Positions 53,901 through 63,075 of a DNA stretch of 64,000 bases are shown here, in pieces. Below the pieces are notes generated by a model. It was not told the DNA's origin and searched no databases. It saw only the letters and a list, made by a program, of their open reading frames with translations. Origin of the DNA: Sunxiuqinia elliptica (GTDB taxonomy: Bacteria; Bacteroidota; Bacteroidia; Bacteroidales; Prolixibacteraceae); the NCBI RefSeq assembly GCF_900113005.1, contig NZ_FONW01000001.1, positions 1 to 64,000 on the forward strand, in the 5' to 3' direction. The stretch's first letter is position 1; each line of letters starts with the position of its first letter. The position numbers were made by a program, and so were the translations under genes.

Positions 53901-54080
53901 CCAAAAAACATGGCAAATTCTGTAAAATTTGAGAAAATCAGAGTTTATTTCACAGCTGATAACGTTGCATTAGTCTCAAAACGTAAAGGACTGGATCCAC
54001 GCCAAAGCTACGTACAAGCAACAACTGCTCGTTACACGCCAATCCGCACCGTATCAGGAGGAATCAATCTAATATTCTAA
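50913..54080 (+). CDS. SusC/RagA-family TonB-dependent outer-membrane transporter (operon 3)
   Basis: This 1055-aa transporter has a signal peptide ending LAQ, an N-terminal beta domain nearly identical to the other two (~22-100), then a different TonB-box region VEEVMVVAYGTS. The plug contains PLYVVDGIPFD and ALYGARGANGIIMITTK. The barrel ends GGINLIF. The EVMVVAYGT form and its RagB-type partner place it in a different SusC subgroup from operons 1 and 2, despite the shared 5' end. Ligand unknown. Confidence 0.95.
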   Translation: MKRIALLLAIFAIGLQSVLAQTKEITGTVTSAEDGSTIPGVSVSVKGTTMGTITDLDGHYVIKVPEEASTLVFSFVGLQTQELEISGSVLNATLTQDFVGVEEVMVVAYGTSTKGSFTGSAAVLDNEKLEKRQVSNVSNALAGAVAGVQILADNGQPGSSAKVRVRGVGSINAESDPLYVVDGIPFDGDLSSINSSDIESMTVLKDAASTALYGARGANGIIMITTKKGTSGEARINFDMKVGVNSRSVKNYDVFTSHQKYTEKAYNAIYNAGIYNLNYDEAQANAYANEKLVTKSEGGYGYQIYTVPTGELLIGTDGKLNPNATLGYADADYYYTPDNWADETFSKNPRQDYNLSISGGNDKQNYFLSLGYMDDQGVVSGSGFNRISGRFNGDHKVKEWLKVGANVSYSQINSDYPDEQITTNSSGNAFYIANYIAPVYPMYVRDAATKDILLNVGRKVYDYGDGESTNFSRTFMQISNPAGDLAYNKTEYLKDIVNSSWYAELTPLTGLKLTAKYGFNVDNTKYNSLGNAYMGQSAAYGGTAYQEQTRIQGLNQQYIAYYQFMLDDIHQFDITAGYDGYTYSEELIFASGQNLYNPESYYVNNAIDNLRGGGKIDNYATKGILGRVNYSYNDTYFANIAYRRDASSRFSPDNRWGNFYSASVAWMMSNEDFLTGVHWINMLKLKASYGEQGNDDIGNYYAWLDQFNMTGSDGFFSDGPRKYKGNADLTWETSTSYNIGADFTLFNNILSGSLEYFGRKSVDMLYYKPIQGSQGYTSLPMNVGSMTNSGLEIDLAWNIVKTNNIQWSLNTNATSIKNKINELHPDLEGELIDGTRIYEEGESMYRMYLAEYAGVDAETGLAQYWAEDEDGNRIKTNDYSLAQEYKTATEDLLPTVYGGFGTTIDAYGFDASIQFSYQLGGKIYDAGYAQLMHGGKASSAGTNWHKDINNAWTPTNTDTNVPRLNANDLYANSRSTRFITSSDYLSLNNITVGYTLPKNMANSVKFEKIRVYFTADNVALVSKRKGLDPRQSYVQATTARYTPIRTVSGGINLIF

Positions 54081-54088
54081 TTATAAAA

Positions 54089-55708
54089 TTGAAAACGATG
54101 AATATTAATAAAATATATTTTCTTGCACTAATCGCATCCCTTTCCTTAGCATTAACAAGCTGCGAGGATTTGGATACACTCCCTGGGGGGAAAGAAGTTA
54201 CAGATTCGCAAAAAGATGAGGTTGTGAACAACGACCCATCTAAGGCCGAAGCTGGAGTCAACTCCATTTTTGCTCAGTTTTCCGTTTTTGCTCCAAACGA
54301 GAAGGTTTTTGACGCCGAACGTCATAACGATTTTGGCTATGGTGCTTTAATGATGTTCACTGATGCCAATGGAAACGATGTAATATCTGAAGACAATGGT
54401 TACAACTGGACTGGCAATGATCTTGACTATACAGACCGGGAACATACCTCTCGAGAAGTTCAAATCATATGGAATGAAATGTACGCCATCATTGACATGA
54501 CCAACAGTGTTATTGGAGCCAATCCATTGGATGTTGAAGACCCCACTCGTCAGTTCTATTTAGGACAAGGACTAGCAACCCGATCTTTTAGCTATTGGGT
54601 TCTAGCTCAACTATTCCAATTCAACTATGTTGGCAATGAATCAGCTCTTTGTGTACCCATTGTTACCAATGAAAATTCAGATGAAACAGCGATAAACGGT
54701 GCACCACGCGCTACCGTGAAAGAAGTTTACGAATTGATTCAATCAGACATTGACAAGGCTATCGACCTGCTAACTAAGGCAGAGGGAGAAGGAATAGCTC
54801 GTAAAGACAAACGCTATGTTGACCTATCTGTTGCCTATGGGATCCGTGCTCGGATCAACCTAACCATGCAAAAGTGGTCTGAGGCAGCTAGTGATGCAGC
54901 AAAAGCAATTGAGCTATCGAGTGCTGCTCCTGCAAGCATCGAAGATGTAAAGAAACCTGCTTTCTGGACTGTTAATGAAGCAAACTGGATGTGGGGTATT
55001 GTCATCAATGAGACTGACAGGGTTGTTACTTCCGGTATTGTAAACTGGATTTCTCACATCGGATCACTAAACTGGGGCTATGCCAACTACTCAGGAGGAA
55101 AACAAATCAACAAAATACTGTTTGAATCAATTCCTGCAAGTGATGTTCGTAAAGGATGGTGGATTGATGAAGACTTAACTTCACCAAATTTAAATGAAGA
55201 ACAAGCTGAAAAAATGGTAAAAACCGGTTACCCGGCTTTTACTCAAGTTAAATTTGCTCCTTATAATAATATCGTTGGAAACTCAACAAATGCCAACGAC
55301 ATTCCTCTGATGCGTATTGAAGAGATGTACTTAATTAAGGCAGAAGCTGAAGCGATGAGCGGAGCAGACGGCAAGTCAACCTTGGAAAACTTCGTGAAAA
55401 CATACCGTAATCCGGACTATGTTTGCCAAGCAACTTCCGCGACTGACATCCAGGAGGAAGTATTCAATCAGCGTCGTATTGAGCTGTGGGGTGAAGGCCT
55501 GAATTGGTTCGATATTATGCGTTTAAACAAAGGGGTTGATCGTAGAGGTGCTGGATATCCAAATGCGACAACGATATTTAATATTCCTCCCAAAGATAAT
55601 ATTCTACTTTGGCGTATTCCGGAGGCTGAAATTCAAGCCAACCCATCTTTGAGCGAGGCTGACAACAACCCTCATGCATCAAAACCAACTCCAGTAGAAG
55701 ATATCTAA
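54089..55708 (+). CDS. SusD/RagB-family nutrient-binding lipoprotein (operon 3)
   Basis: This 539-aa lipoprotein (lipobox LTSC) has the classic RagB/SusD layout: the N-terminal CEDLDTLPGG, four TPR-like helical pairs (including YVDLSVAYGIRARINLTMQK), and the C-terminal RagB part with PLMRIEEMYLIKAEAEAMSG, the RRIELWGEGLNWFDIMRLNK motif and IPEAEIQANPSLSEADNNP. It lies 8 bp after its SusC partner. Confidence 0.95.
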   Translation: MKTMNINKIYFLALIASLSLALTSCEDLDTLPGGKEVTDSQKDEVVNNDPSKAEAGVNSIFAQFSVFAPNEKVFDAERHNDFGYGALMMFTDANGNDVISEDNGYNWTGNDLDYTDREHTSREVQIIWNEMYAIIDMTNSVIGANPLDVEDPTRQFYLGQGLATRSFSYWVLAQLFQFNYVGNESALCVPIVTNENSDETAINGAPRATVKEVYELIQSDIDKAIDLLTKAEGEGIARKDKRYVDLSVAYGIRARINLTMQKWSEAASDAAKAIELSSAAPASIEDVKKPAFWTVNEANWMWGIVINETDRVVTSGIVNWISHIGSLNWGYANYSGGKQINKILFESIPASDVRKGWWIDEDLTSPNLNEEQAEKMVKTGYPAFTQVKFAPYNNIVGNSTNANDIPLMRIEEMYLIKAEAEAMSGADGKSTLENFVKTYRNPDYVCQATSATDIQEEVFNQRRIELWGEGLNWFDIMRLNKGVDRRGAGYPNATTIFNIPPKDNILLWRIPEAEIQANPSLSEADNNPHASKPTPVEDI

Positions 55709-55763
55709 TTTGCTAATCTTCCATTTTTACAAAACATGGAAATTAAGCAAACTTAACAATATC

Positions 55764-55803
55764 AAAGGAGGTCAATTCGAATAGAATTGACTTCCTTTCT
55801 TTT
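55764..55803 (+). terminator. Rho-independent terminator of SusCD operon 3
   Basis: The arms aaaggaggtcaattc (55764-55778) and gaattgacttccttt (55784-55798) pair at 14 of 15 positions with a 5-nt loop, followed by a T-rich tail. Confidence 0.85.
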
Positions 55804-55966
55804 AGAAATATCCTTGATTTGTTCCCGCCTTAACACTTGGTAACTCATACACCGAAACAAAAAAGCAGATTAAGCATATAACAATACCAGAGAAACTTAC
55901 ATCGATACCAAAAATAGAATAATATCCCCTCAAGAAACTGTTTCGATAATACTCCAAACACTAGTA

Positions 55967-57247
55967 TCACGTCTTCTGCTTTTTCTTTTTTGCTGCGGGA
56001 AAAAGAATATTATTTAAGATTAGGCGGTAGCCCGGAGAAGTAGGATGAAGGCTTAAGTCGGTAGGTGGATCACCTACTAAGTGACGGTAATCTTCAGGAT
56101 CGTGTCCTCCATAAAAAGTCCAAAATCCTTTACCAAGCTCACCATGAATATAACGGGCCTCTCCTGCTGCTTTATTCTCCCCCATAATCAGAACATTGGG
56201 CTTTACCAATTGATGATTAAAAGCCGTAGTTTGCCCCATAAATCCCTTTATAATACGCTGGTGGTTTTGGGTCAACATGGTAGGTACCGGATCCCATTTG
56301 GCCGAAAAATCAAATAGCGTAAAATAGTCTTCGGTAGGTCTCACTTTTCTTGTCACCGAAACATCAATATCCGAAAATTCATACTCAAATGGATCTTTCA
56401 CAACCTTAAAATTGTGGAAAGCCAAAGCATGATCATAATTCAGTTTCTCATTCATATGCGGGTCAGCCGGATCTCCATCGAACATGGATTCACAGATATC
56501 AATCCCATCTGCAGCAATGGCAATGTCATACGTGTCGGTTGCTGCACACATGGCGAATAAGAATCCCCCTTGAGCGATGTAAGCTTGTATTTGCTTGGCC
56601 ACAGCCCGTTTCATTTCAGATACCTTTGCAAATCCCATTCGCTCAGCCAATGCCTTATTGGTATTAACTTCCTGCTGGTACCATGGCATGTGTTGGTAGG
56701 AACGATAAAACTTCCCAAACTGCCCGGTAAAATCTTCGTGGTGCAAATGAAGCCAATCGTAATCTTTAAGTTGATCCGTTAATATTTCTTCATCGTAGAT
56801 GACATCGTAGGGAATCTCGGCATAGGTTAATACCAAGGTAACCGCATCGTCCCATGGCTGTTTATTGGGCGGAGAATAAACGGCAACTTTAGGCGCTTTC
56901 TGCATGCTTATTGCATCCTGATTGACCTCAGGAAGCGCAATTTCGGACAAAATAGCGTTGGATTGAGCGTCAGCAATTTTCTCCACACTTACCCCACGAA
57001 CCAAACATTCGTTTTCAATCTCTTCGTAATAGGGAATCAGAAAACTGCCTCCCCGATAGTTCAAAAGCCATTTTACTTCAATGGCTTGCTCCAAGGTCCA
57101 GTAAGCAATTCCATAAGCTTTTAAATGATCCTTTTGCTTTCCATCCATTGGAACCAACAGATAGACAGCAAAACTACTTTGCGCAACTAATAGCGAAAAG
57201 CATATAAACAAGAACAGTTTTTTGAATTTTTTAGAATGGAATATCAT
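55967..57247 (-). CDS. Secreted amidotransferase-like protein (often labelled asparagine synthetase B)
   Basis: I take the start at 57247 (MIFHSKKFKKLFLF), giving 426 aa with a signal peptide ending QSSFA. The open frame extends to 57331 only by running into dnaB. The mature start VYLLVPMDGKQKDHLKAYGI matches Bacteroidota proteins commonly named asparagine synthetase B. It lacks the N-terminal catalytic Cys and synthetase domain of true AsnB. A class I amidotransferase-like fold is suggested by the GGFLFAMCAATDT turn with a Cys, and by a late GHDPEDYRH. It ends in KKKKQK. Function unknown; it may be a periplasmic or surface protein. Confidence 0.6.
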   Translation of the reverse strand: MIFHSKKFKKLFLFICFSLLVAQSSFAVYLLVPMDGKQKDHLKAYGIAYWTLEQAIEVKWLLNYRGGSFLIPYYEEIENECLVRGVSVEKIADAQSNAILSEIALPEVNQDAISMQKAPKVAVYSPPNKQPWDDAVTLVLTYAEIPYDVIYDEEILTDQLKDYDWLHLHHEDFTGQFGKFYRSYQHMPWYQQEVNTNKALAERMGFAKVSEMKRAVAKQIQAYIAQGGFLFAMCAATDTYDIAIAADGIDICESMFDGDPADPHMNEKLNYDHALAFHNFKVVKDPFEYEFSDIDVSVTRKVRPTEDYFTLFDFSAKWDPVPTMLTQNHQRIIKGFMGQTTAFNHQLVKPNVLIMGENKAAGEARYIHGELGKGFWTFYGGHDPEDYRHLVGDPPTDLSLHPTSPGYRLILNNILFPAAKKKKQKT

Positions 57248-58778
57248 CTGATTTAGGTACCTCATAGGAATCGGAATTTTCAGATTCAAAGCCGCTGTTA
57301 ACAGGCATTTCAACGCCTCCCATATCGTCATTCATTTTCGATCCAAATGTCTGCCCTACAATACCTCCGCCAATCTCTTCCGGAATTACAGTTTCCAAAT
57401 CACAAAACTTAACTTGTTGTTTCTTAAAGGCTAACTGAACATCTCCGACCGAACCATTCCTGTGCTTGGCAATGATAATTTCAGCAACACCCAGTAGTGA
57501 ATTCCCATTCTCGTCTTCGGTAATTCCATAATACTCCGGACGGTGAATAAACAATACCAAGTCGGCATCCTGCTCAATTGCTCCAGATTCCCTCAAGTCA
57601 GATAGCTGAGGACGCTTTCCTTCACGCGACTCCACCGAACGGTTCAACTGGGAAAGTGCCAAAATAGGAATATCCAGCTCTTTCGCAATGGCTTTTAGCG
57701 ATCGAGAGATCATACTCACCTCTTGCTCACGACTCCCTTTTCCAGCATCACCAGCTGTCATCAACTGAAGGTAGTCGACAATAACAACGCCAATGTTATG
57801 CTGCATCTTTAATCGACGGCATTTGGCCCTAAACTCAAAAATAGATAATGCCGGTGTATCGTCAATAAACAGCGGGGCATCTTCCAATAAGTTCAACTTT
57901 CTGTTGAAATGTTCCCACTCCCAGTCCATTAAGTTACCATTTTTAATCTTTTCTGAGCCCAGTTCTGTTTCAGCAGCAATTACCCTGTTTACCAGCTGTA
58001 CGGAGGACATCTCCAATGAGAATACTGCCACTCCCCGCTTGTGCTCTACAGCCATGTTCCGCGCCATGGAAAGTACGAAAGCTGTTTTCCCCATCGCAGG
58101 ACGGGCAGCAACAATCACCAAGTCGGTCTTTTGCCATCCCGAAGTCATTCGGTCTAAAGCTGTAAATCCGCTCGGAACCCCACTCAACCCATCCTCGCGT
58201 TTCGAAGCCTCTTCTATCAACAAAGCAGCCTCCTTCAAAAGGGGTTTAATCGGCAAGGTTTCTTTTTTAATGTTTCCCTCAGCAACCTGGAACAGTGCTG
58301 TTTCAGAAAAGTCAATCAGGTCATCCACATCCATATTGTCGTCGTATGCCTTTGTCTGGATCTCCGTTGACACACGGATCAACTCTCGCTGAATATACTT
58401 TTGAGCAATAATTCGGGCGTGAAACTCAATATGGGCAGCTGAAGCAACTCGACTGGTTAATTGAGTGATATATAAGGGACCTCCAACAGCCTCTAATTCT
58501 CCCAGATCTTTCAACTGTTGCGTTACCATCAACAAGTCAACCGGTTTCTCATGAGTTGACAGATACTTAATGGCTTCAAAAATCTTTTTATGTTCTTCTT
58601 TATAGAAGCTTGCTGTATCAATAATATCAGCAACAGAAACATAAGCATCTCGCTCCAGCATCAAAGCTCCCAAAACAGCCTCCTCCACATCAATAGCCTG
58701 CGGTGGTAGTTTTCCGTACTGGGCATTGATCTGCTCAATTGACGATACTTTCTTATTACTTTTTCTCTCTGCTGCCAT
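57231..58778 (-). CDS. dnaB: Replicative DNA helicase
   Basis: This 515-aa hexameric helicase of the replication fork has the N-terminal domain (~20-125; LPPQAIDVEEAVLGALML), a linker, and a RecA-like domain with Walker A AARPAMGKTAFVL, Walker B VVIVDYLQLM, the GSREQEVSMISRSLKAIAKE segment and LSQLNRSVE. It ends in a long acidic, Ser-rich tail (~485-515). Length normal. The following gene overlaps it by 17 bp. Confidence 0.96.
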   Translation of the reverse strand: MAAERKSNKKVSSIEQINAQYGKLPPQAIDVEEAVLGALMLERDAYVSVADIIDTASFYKEEHKKIFEAIKYLSTHEKPVDLLMVTQQLKDLGELEAVGGPLYITQLTSRVASAAHIEFHARIIAQKYIQRELIRVSTEIQTKAYDDNMDVDDLIDFSETALFQVAEGNIKKETLPIKPLLKEAALLIEEASKREDGLSGVPSGFTALDRMTSGWQKTDLVIVAARPAMGKTAFVLSMARNMAVEHKRGVAVFSLEMSSVQLVNRVIAAETELGSEKIKNGNLMDWEWEHFNRKLNLLEDAPLFIDDTPALSIFEFRAKCRRLKMQHNIGVVIVDYLQLMTAGDAGKGSREQEVSMISRSLKAIAKELDIPILALSQLNRSVESREGKRPQLSDLRESGAIEQDADLVLFIHRPEYYGITEDENGNSLLGVAEIIIAKHRNGSVGDVQLAFKKQQVKFCDLETVIPEEIGGGIVGQTFGSKMNDDMGGVEMPVNSGFESENSDSYEVPKSDDIPF

Positions 58779-58907
58779 ACTTCAATTTATAAAGCAATTG
58801 ATATTCAATTATTTGTTTAGCGCTATTTTTTCGGCCGTGGGAATCTTAAAGGTAACAAAAAATGAAGACCAATCTAACCCTCACTTTTGTTATTTTCTAA
58901 CTTCAAA

Positions 58908-59885
58908 TTACTTCAACTCGTATTGAATAATTTGGGTCAAAACCTCTTCAAGGGTTTCTCCCATTGCCTCAATTTGTTGTGGAATAAAACTAGTTGCGGT
59001 CATTCCCGGGGTAGTATTCACCTCCAGAAAATAAAACTCCCCATCTCTCAGAATGTAATCTACTCGCACGATTCCTTTACAGTCACACAAATCATAAATT
59101 CGAGATGATAGTTGCTGACATTTTTGAGTCAATTCGTCTGAAATTCGAGCTGGCGTTATTTCTTCAGTAGCACCTTTTGTGTACTTGGCTTCGAAATCAA
59201 AAAACTCATTTTTGGGCAATACTTCTGTCACCGGAAATACCAAAGCTTTGTCGCCCATTTTCACCAATCCGCTGGTTATTTCGAGTCCTTCAACAAACTC
59301 CTCAACCAAAGCATCCGAGCTTTCTTCCCAAGCTTTTTCAACGGCTTTCTGAAGGTCTTCTTTTCGTTTTACTTTGGTAATTCCAAAACTGGAGCCACCA
59401 GCATTCGGTTTCACAAAAACAGGAAGCCCCAACTCTTCAACTAAAGCATCAACATCAAGCACTTCTCCTTTTGTTAGCCTCGCTGATTTAGCCATTGAAA
59501 AACCAAAGTTTTTCAAATAGTTACTGCAATAATATTTATTGAACGTTAACGCCGAAGACTGCACCCCGCAGGTTGAATATGGAATTTTCAATAAATCGAA
59601 GTAGCCTTGCAAAATGCCATCTTCTCCAGGTGTTCCGTGAATGGTAATGTAAGCAAAATCAAACCGAATATTCTGCCCTTTGTAACGAACCGAAAAATTT
59701 TGCTTGTCGATATCAGCAACGGGCTCGCCATCAACAACCAACTTCCAGTCGGTTCCTTTCATTTCAACTGCCCAAGGTTTGAACAGCTCCTGGTTAATGG
59801 AATTCAGCACGTTTTTGCTACTCTTGACTGAGACTACATATTCTGAGGAGTCACCTCCATAAACAACTGCGATATTTTTTTTCAT
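58908..59885 (-). CDS. ddl: D-alanine--D-alanine ligase
   Basis: This 325-aa ATP-grasp enzyme makes the D-Ala-D-Ala dipeptide for peptidoglycan. It shows the N-terminal IAVVYGGDSSEYVVS, the ITIHGTPGEDG turn, the ATP-binding VFVKPNAGGSSFGITKV and the metal site EVNTTPGMTATSF. It supplies the substrate used by MurF-Alr (32872-35358), which is encoded elsewhere in the window. Confidence 0.95.
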   Translation of the reverse strand: MKKNIAVVYGGDSSEYVVSVKSSKNVLNSINQELFKPWAVEMKGTDWKLVVDGEPVADIDKQNFSVRYKGQNIRFDFAYITIHGTPGEDGILQGYFDLLKIPYSTCGVQSSALTFNKYYCSNYLKNFGFSMAKSARLTKGEVLDVDALVEELGLPVFVKPNAGGSSFGITKVKRKEDLQKAVEKAWEESSDALVEEFVEGLEITSGLVKMGDKALVFPVTEVLPKNEFFDFEAKYTKGATEEITPARISDELTQKCQQLSSRIYDLCDCKGIVRVDYILRDGEFYFLEVNTTPGMTATSFIPQQIEAMGETLEEVLTQIIQYELK

Positions 59886-59989
59886 TCGTTAAAAAATTAG
59901 GACCAAGACTCAAGACTTTCAATCTGCCTTAAACTCTTAAAAAGCTTCTATTTAATTACTTTCACTCTTCAAAAAAACGAAGGCCTTCC

Positions 59990-61048
59990 CTAATCAATAC
60001 TCCGATTCGAAATATAATCCCGCCAACGATCAATCACCTGAATCATATCATCAGGAAGTTCCGAATCAAAAAGCATCTCTTCACCAGTTACCGGATGCAC
60101 AAAGCCCAAGGTTTTTGCATGCAGAGCTTGACGCGGCAACATCTTAAAACAGTTGTGAACAAACTGTTTATACTTCGAAAAAGTTGTTCCTCTCAATACT
60201 TGATCCCCACCGTAAGTATCATCGTTAAAAAGTGGGTGTCCCAAGTATTTCATATGCACCCGGATTTGGTGCGTCCGCCCAGTTTCCAACTGGCATTGAA
60301 TTAAATTAACATAGCCCAATTCTTCCAATACCTTATAGTGGGTAACGGCATGCTTTCCATGGTCACCTTCAGGATAAACCGTGAAAATTTGCCGATCCTT
60401 CATGCTTCGACCAATATTTCCTTCAATTGTTCCGGCTGGTTCTTTCAGGTTTCCCCATACCAAAGCAACATACTGTCGCTTCGTGGTCTTCTCAAAAAAC
60501 TGCTGAGCCAACTTAATCTTGGCCCTTTCGGTTTTTGCGACAACCATTAAGCCAGAGGTATTTTTATCAATGCGATGCACCAGTCCAGGTCTTGGATCAG
60601 TTGTTTTAAACAATGGCAGATCTTTGTAATAATAAGCTAGCGCATTCACCAAAGTTCCAGTGTAATTCCCGTGCCCCGGATGCACAACCAAACCGGGCTG
60701 TTTATTAACAACCAATAGCTCATCGTCTTCATAAACGATATTCAACGGGATATCTTCCGGAATAATCTTCAATTCACGACGAGGGAAATCCATCACGATA
60801 CTAACCTCATCGCCTGGTTTAACCTTATAATTTGACTTTACCGATTCACCATTCACCAAGATATTCCCAGCATCAGCTGCAGACTGAATCCGGCTTCTAG
60901 AAGCATTATCGATTCGATTGACCAAGTATTTATCAACGCGTAAGAGTTTCTGCCCCGGATCAACCTCTAACTTGTAATGCTCATACATACCACCTTCTTC
61001 CGGATCACCCAGTTCTTCATCATCCCGCATATCTTTATCTTCAACCAT
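59990..61048 (-). CDS. RluA-family rRNA pseudouridine synthase (RluD-like)
   Basis: This 352-aa enzyme has an acidic N-terminal extension (~1-25), an S4 RNA-binding domain (~30-90; LLRVDKYLVNRIDNASRSRI) and a pseudouridine-synthase domain with the catalytic HRIDKNTSGLMVVAKT and the late family block LETGRTHQIRVHMKYLGHPL. The architecture fits RluD, which acts on helix 69 of 23S rRNA, though RluA-family specificity is not certain from sequence. The stop of the PASTA gene lies 3 bp before its start. Confidence 0.9.
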   Translation of the reverse strand: MVEDKDMRDDEELGDPEEGGMYEHYKLEVDPGQKLLRVDKYLVNRIDNASRSRIQSAADAGNILVNGESVKSNYKVKPGDEVSIVMDFPRRELKIIPEDIPLNIVYEDDELLVVNKQPGLVVHPGHGNYTGTLVNALAYYYKDLPLFKTTDPRPGLVHRIDKNTSGLMVVAKTERAKIKLAQQFFEKTTKRQYVALVWGNLKEPAGTIEGNIGRSMKDRQIFTVYPEGDHGKHAVTHYKVLEELGYVNLIQCQLETGRTHQIRVHMKYLGHPLFNDDTYGGDQVLRGTTFSKYKQFVHNCFKMLPRQALHAKTLGFVHPVTGEEMLFDSELPDDMIQVIDRWRDYISNRSID

Positions 61049-61051
61049 GAT

Positions 61052-61858
61052 CTAAAACTCTTTTTCGTTGGCTTTTTCAATTTTCTCTTCATCTACTGTC
61101 AACCAGATATCAATCGATGTTCCTTGATCAATTTTTGCTCCGGGAACAGGTTCGGGACGCTGCTGCCAAACTCGGGCACTAAGCGTATCCGTCTCTTCAT
61201 CAAAAGACTCATCGTAGATTATTGCTCCTACGTTCAAGTAGGACGCTGTCAACAATTCATTCGCCTGATCAACTAGAACTCCCAGCAAATTAGGAATCTC
61301 GGTTCTTTCACCATAGCGATTTTGCCCAACAGTTAAATCAATATTTGATCCTTTGCTTACCAACTGTCCTTCCGCAACAACTTCGCCGTATTGCTTTTGC
61401 TCTAAGACCAAATTAGGAAATTCCGATGGTACATAATCAACATTCCCTACATTTAATCCATAACTCATCATCAAGTTAAGAGCCTGTCGGTATGAAATAT
61501 CTGTCAGCTTGGGCATTGCCACCTGCTCTGGTTTCGTTGCACAAATAGTCATAAAAATTGTCCTTCCGCGCTTTACCATAAAGCCCGCTTCTGGCATTTG
61601 TCCAATTACAGAGCCAGGGATCGCATCTTTCAAATAAAGTGAATCGGTTACCTGAAACTGCAACTCTCTCACCAGAATTTCTTGCTTCACATCTTCTAAT
61701 GGCATTCCTGTAAAATCAGGAACAGCAAAGGATTCGCCGTGATTGGTATACACACGCAAAGCATACATCGTTGCAAGCAACAGCGCAATTGTAAGAATAA
61801 TTGCCAGCAACACATTAAGCCAAAAACGCTTATTAATCAGATATCCCTTGAAACTCAT
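61052..61858 (-). CDS. PASTA-domain membrane protein
   Basis: This 268-aa protein has one N-terminal membrane helix (FWLNVLLAIILTIALLLATM) and three successive PASTA repeats on the outer side, beginning at VPDFTGMPLEDVKQEI, MPKLTDISYRQALNLM and IPNLLGVLVDQANELL. PASTA domains bind peptidoglycan or muropeptides in kinases and PBPs. Here no kinase is attached, as is usual in Bacteroidota. Its place beside ddl and the pseudouridine synthase gene is a conserved Bacteroidota context (recalled). It ends in an acidic/basic tail. Confidence 0.9.
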   Translation of the reverse strand: MSFKGYLINKRFWLNVLLAIILTIALLLATMYALRVYTNHGESFAVPDFTGMPLEDVKQEILVRELQFQVTDSLYLKDAIPGSVIGQMPEAGFMVKRGRTIFMTICATKPEQVAMPKLTDISYRQALNLMMSYGLNVGNVDYVPSEFPNLVLEQKQYGEVVAEGQLVSKGSNIDLTVGQNRYGERTEIPNLLGVLVDQANELLTASYLNVGAIIYDESFDEETDTLSARVWQQRPEPVPGAKIDQGTSIDIWLTVDEEKIEKANEKEF

Positions 61859-62060
61859 AAATTTAATATTAGTGATAACCTATCCAGAATAGAAGTAAAA
61901 ATACACTCAGCTTGTGACAAACGGGCACACACTCAATCCTTTCTTCTACAGTTATCCTATTTCTTTTAAAGAAACAAAAATAGCGTAAAAATTAGTATGT
62001 GAACAGGAATAAAAAAGATAATTCAGCAATGGAAATGCCAGGAAGGAACAAATAAACACA

Positions 62061-62093
62061 AAAAAAGGTAAAGAACTTTATTCTTCACCTTTT
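62061..62093 (-). terminator. Rho-independent terminator after rpmH
   Basis: The arms 62063-62075 (aaaaggtaaagaa) and 62081-62093 (ttcttcacctttt) pair with one mismatch. On the minus strand the stem is followed by a T-run. It lies 31 bp after the L34 stop. The stretch 61859-62060 otherwise shows nothing. Confidence 0.8.
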
Positions 62094-62123
62094 CATGTAT
62101 CTTAACGACTATATATTCTGATC

Positions 62124-62282
62124 TTAACGCTTATGACGAGGCTCATCAGAAACAGTCAATTTCTTTCTTCCTTTCGCACGGCGCAGTTTCAATACCTTAC
62201 GTCCGCTAGTAGAAGCCATTTTCGCACGAAAACCATGCTTATTTCTGCGCTTCCTGTTTGATGGTTGAAATGTCCTTTTCAT
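62124..62282 (-). CDS. rpmH: 50S ribosomal protein L34
   Basis: This 52-residue, strongly basic protein begins [20 protein letters not shown] and continues [20 protein letters not shown], the universal L34 signature. It ends with a short SDEPRHKR tail. ATG at 62280-62282, TAA at 62124-62126. L34 lies on the large subunit surface. It has its own terminator downstream and no dnaA or rnpA beside it, so it is detached from the classical rpmH-rnpA origin cluster. Confidence 0.95.
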   Translation of the reverse strand: MKRTFQPSNRKRRNKHGFRAKMASTSGRKVLKLRRAKGRKKLTVSDEPRHKR

Positions 62283-62370
62283 TTGTCAATATTTTTATGT
62301 GTGATGTACTCTTCCTTATTTTCGGACTGCAAAAATAATCCTTTTTTGATTCCTTCCAAAATATTAGAAA

Positions 62371-63006
62371 TTATTTTCCTGTTTTTTTTAACCTCAAATG
62401 AATGAGTTTTTTAGTCTCAAAAAAAGCTTCCTCAAATTGATCGCTCAAAGGGAAAACCTGAACTTGCTTTTTAAATGGTTCCAACTCTTCCAGAAAATCG
62501 CCACCTTTTAGGTACAAAATACCATTGGGCATCGAATTTTTTTGGTTCGCAGAGATCTTTCTTCGAACCAACGAAACAAACTTCGGGAAAGCAGTAACTG
62601 CGCGGCTTACAACAAAATCAAACTCATCATTAACCTTCTCGGCTCTTGCCTGTTCTGCCAGCACATTGGTCAATCCTAAACTTTGGCTAACTCCTTCAAC
62701 CACTTTAATTTTTTTGGCAATCGAATCGACTAAACGGAAGTGGGTTTCCGGGAATAAAATGGCCAGTGGAATGCCCGGAAAACCACCTCCGGTACCAACA
62801 TCCATAATTTTTGTTCCGGGCGTAAATTGAATGTATTTGGCGATCCCCATAGAATGAAGCACATGCCTTTCATACAATTGATCAATGTCTTTTCGAGAAA
62901 TGACATTGATTTTTTCATTCCATTCTTTGTAAAGTTCTCCCAGCTGTTCAAATTGCTCCAACTGCCGAGGTGTTAAATCCGGAAAATATTTTGTAATAAT
63001 ATCCAT
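62371..63006 (-). CDS. rsmG: 16S rRNA (guanine527-N7)-methyltransferase
   Basis: This 211-aa SAM-dependent enzyme (GidB) shows the family opening LTPRQLEQFEQLGELYKEWN, then INVISRKDIDQLYERHVLHS, the SAM motif MDVGTGGGFPGIPLAI and the VSRAVTAFPKFV segment. The length is normal. It modifies G527 of 16S rRNA. It is 69 bp downstream of the sigma factor gene and probably in the same transcript. Confidence 0.94.
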   Translation of the reverse strand: MDIITKYFPDLTPRQLEQFEQLGELYKEWNEKINVISRKDIDQLYERHVLHSMGIAKYIQFTPGTKIMDVGTGGGFPGIPLAILFPETHFRLVDSIAKKIKVVEGVSQSLGLTNVLAEQARAEKVNDEFDFVVSRAVTAFPKFVSLVRRKISANQKNSMPNGILYLKGGDFLEELEPFKKQVQVFPLSDQFEEAFFETKKLIHLRLKKTGK

Positions 63007-63075
63007 TGCTTGTTCATGTGTTAAGAAGGAACAGTTGCTTTGCCCTTTCCCTTAGCGCTTCGTTTAGCCCTTCAA

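Noticed and set aside
57248-57331. Longer start of the amidotransferase-like protein
   Set aside because: The extra 28 residues run into dnaB and hide the signal peptide that follows naturally from 57247.
62124-62282. rpmH as a sign of the replication origin region
   Set aside because: No dnaA, rnpA or DnaA-box cluster is seen beside it; in this window L34 stands alone between the PASTA and rsmG genes.
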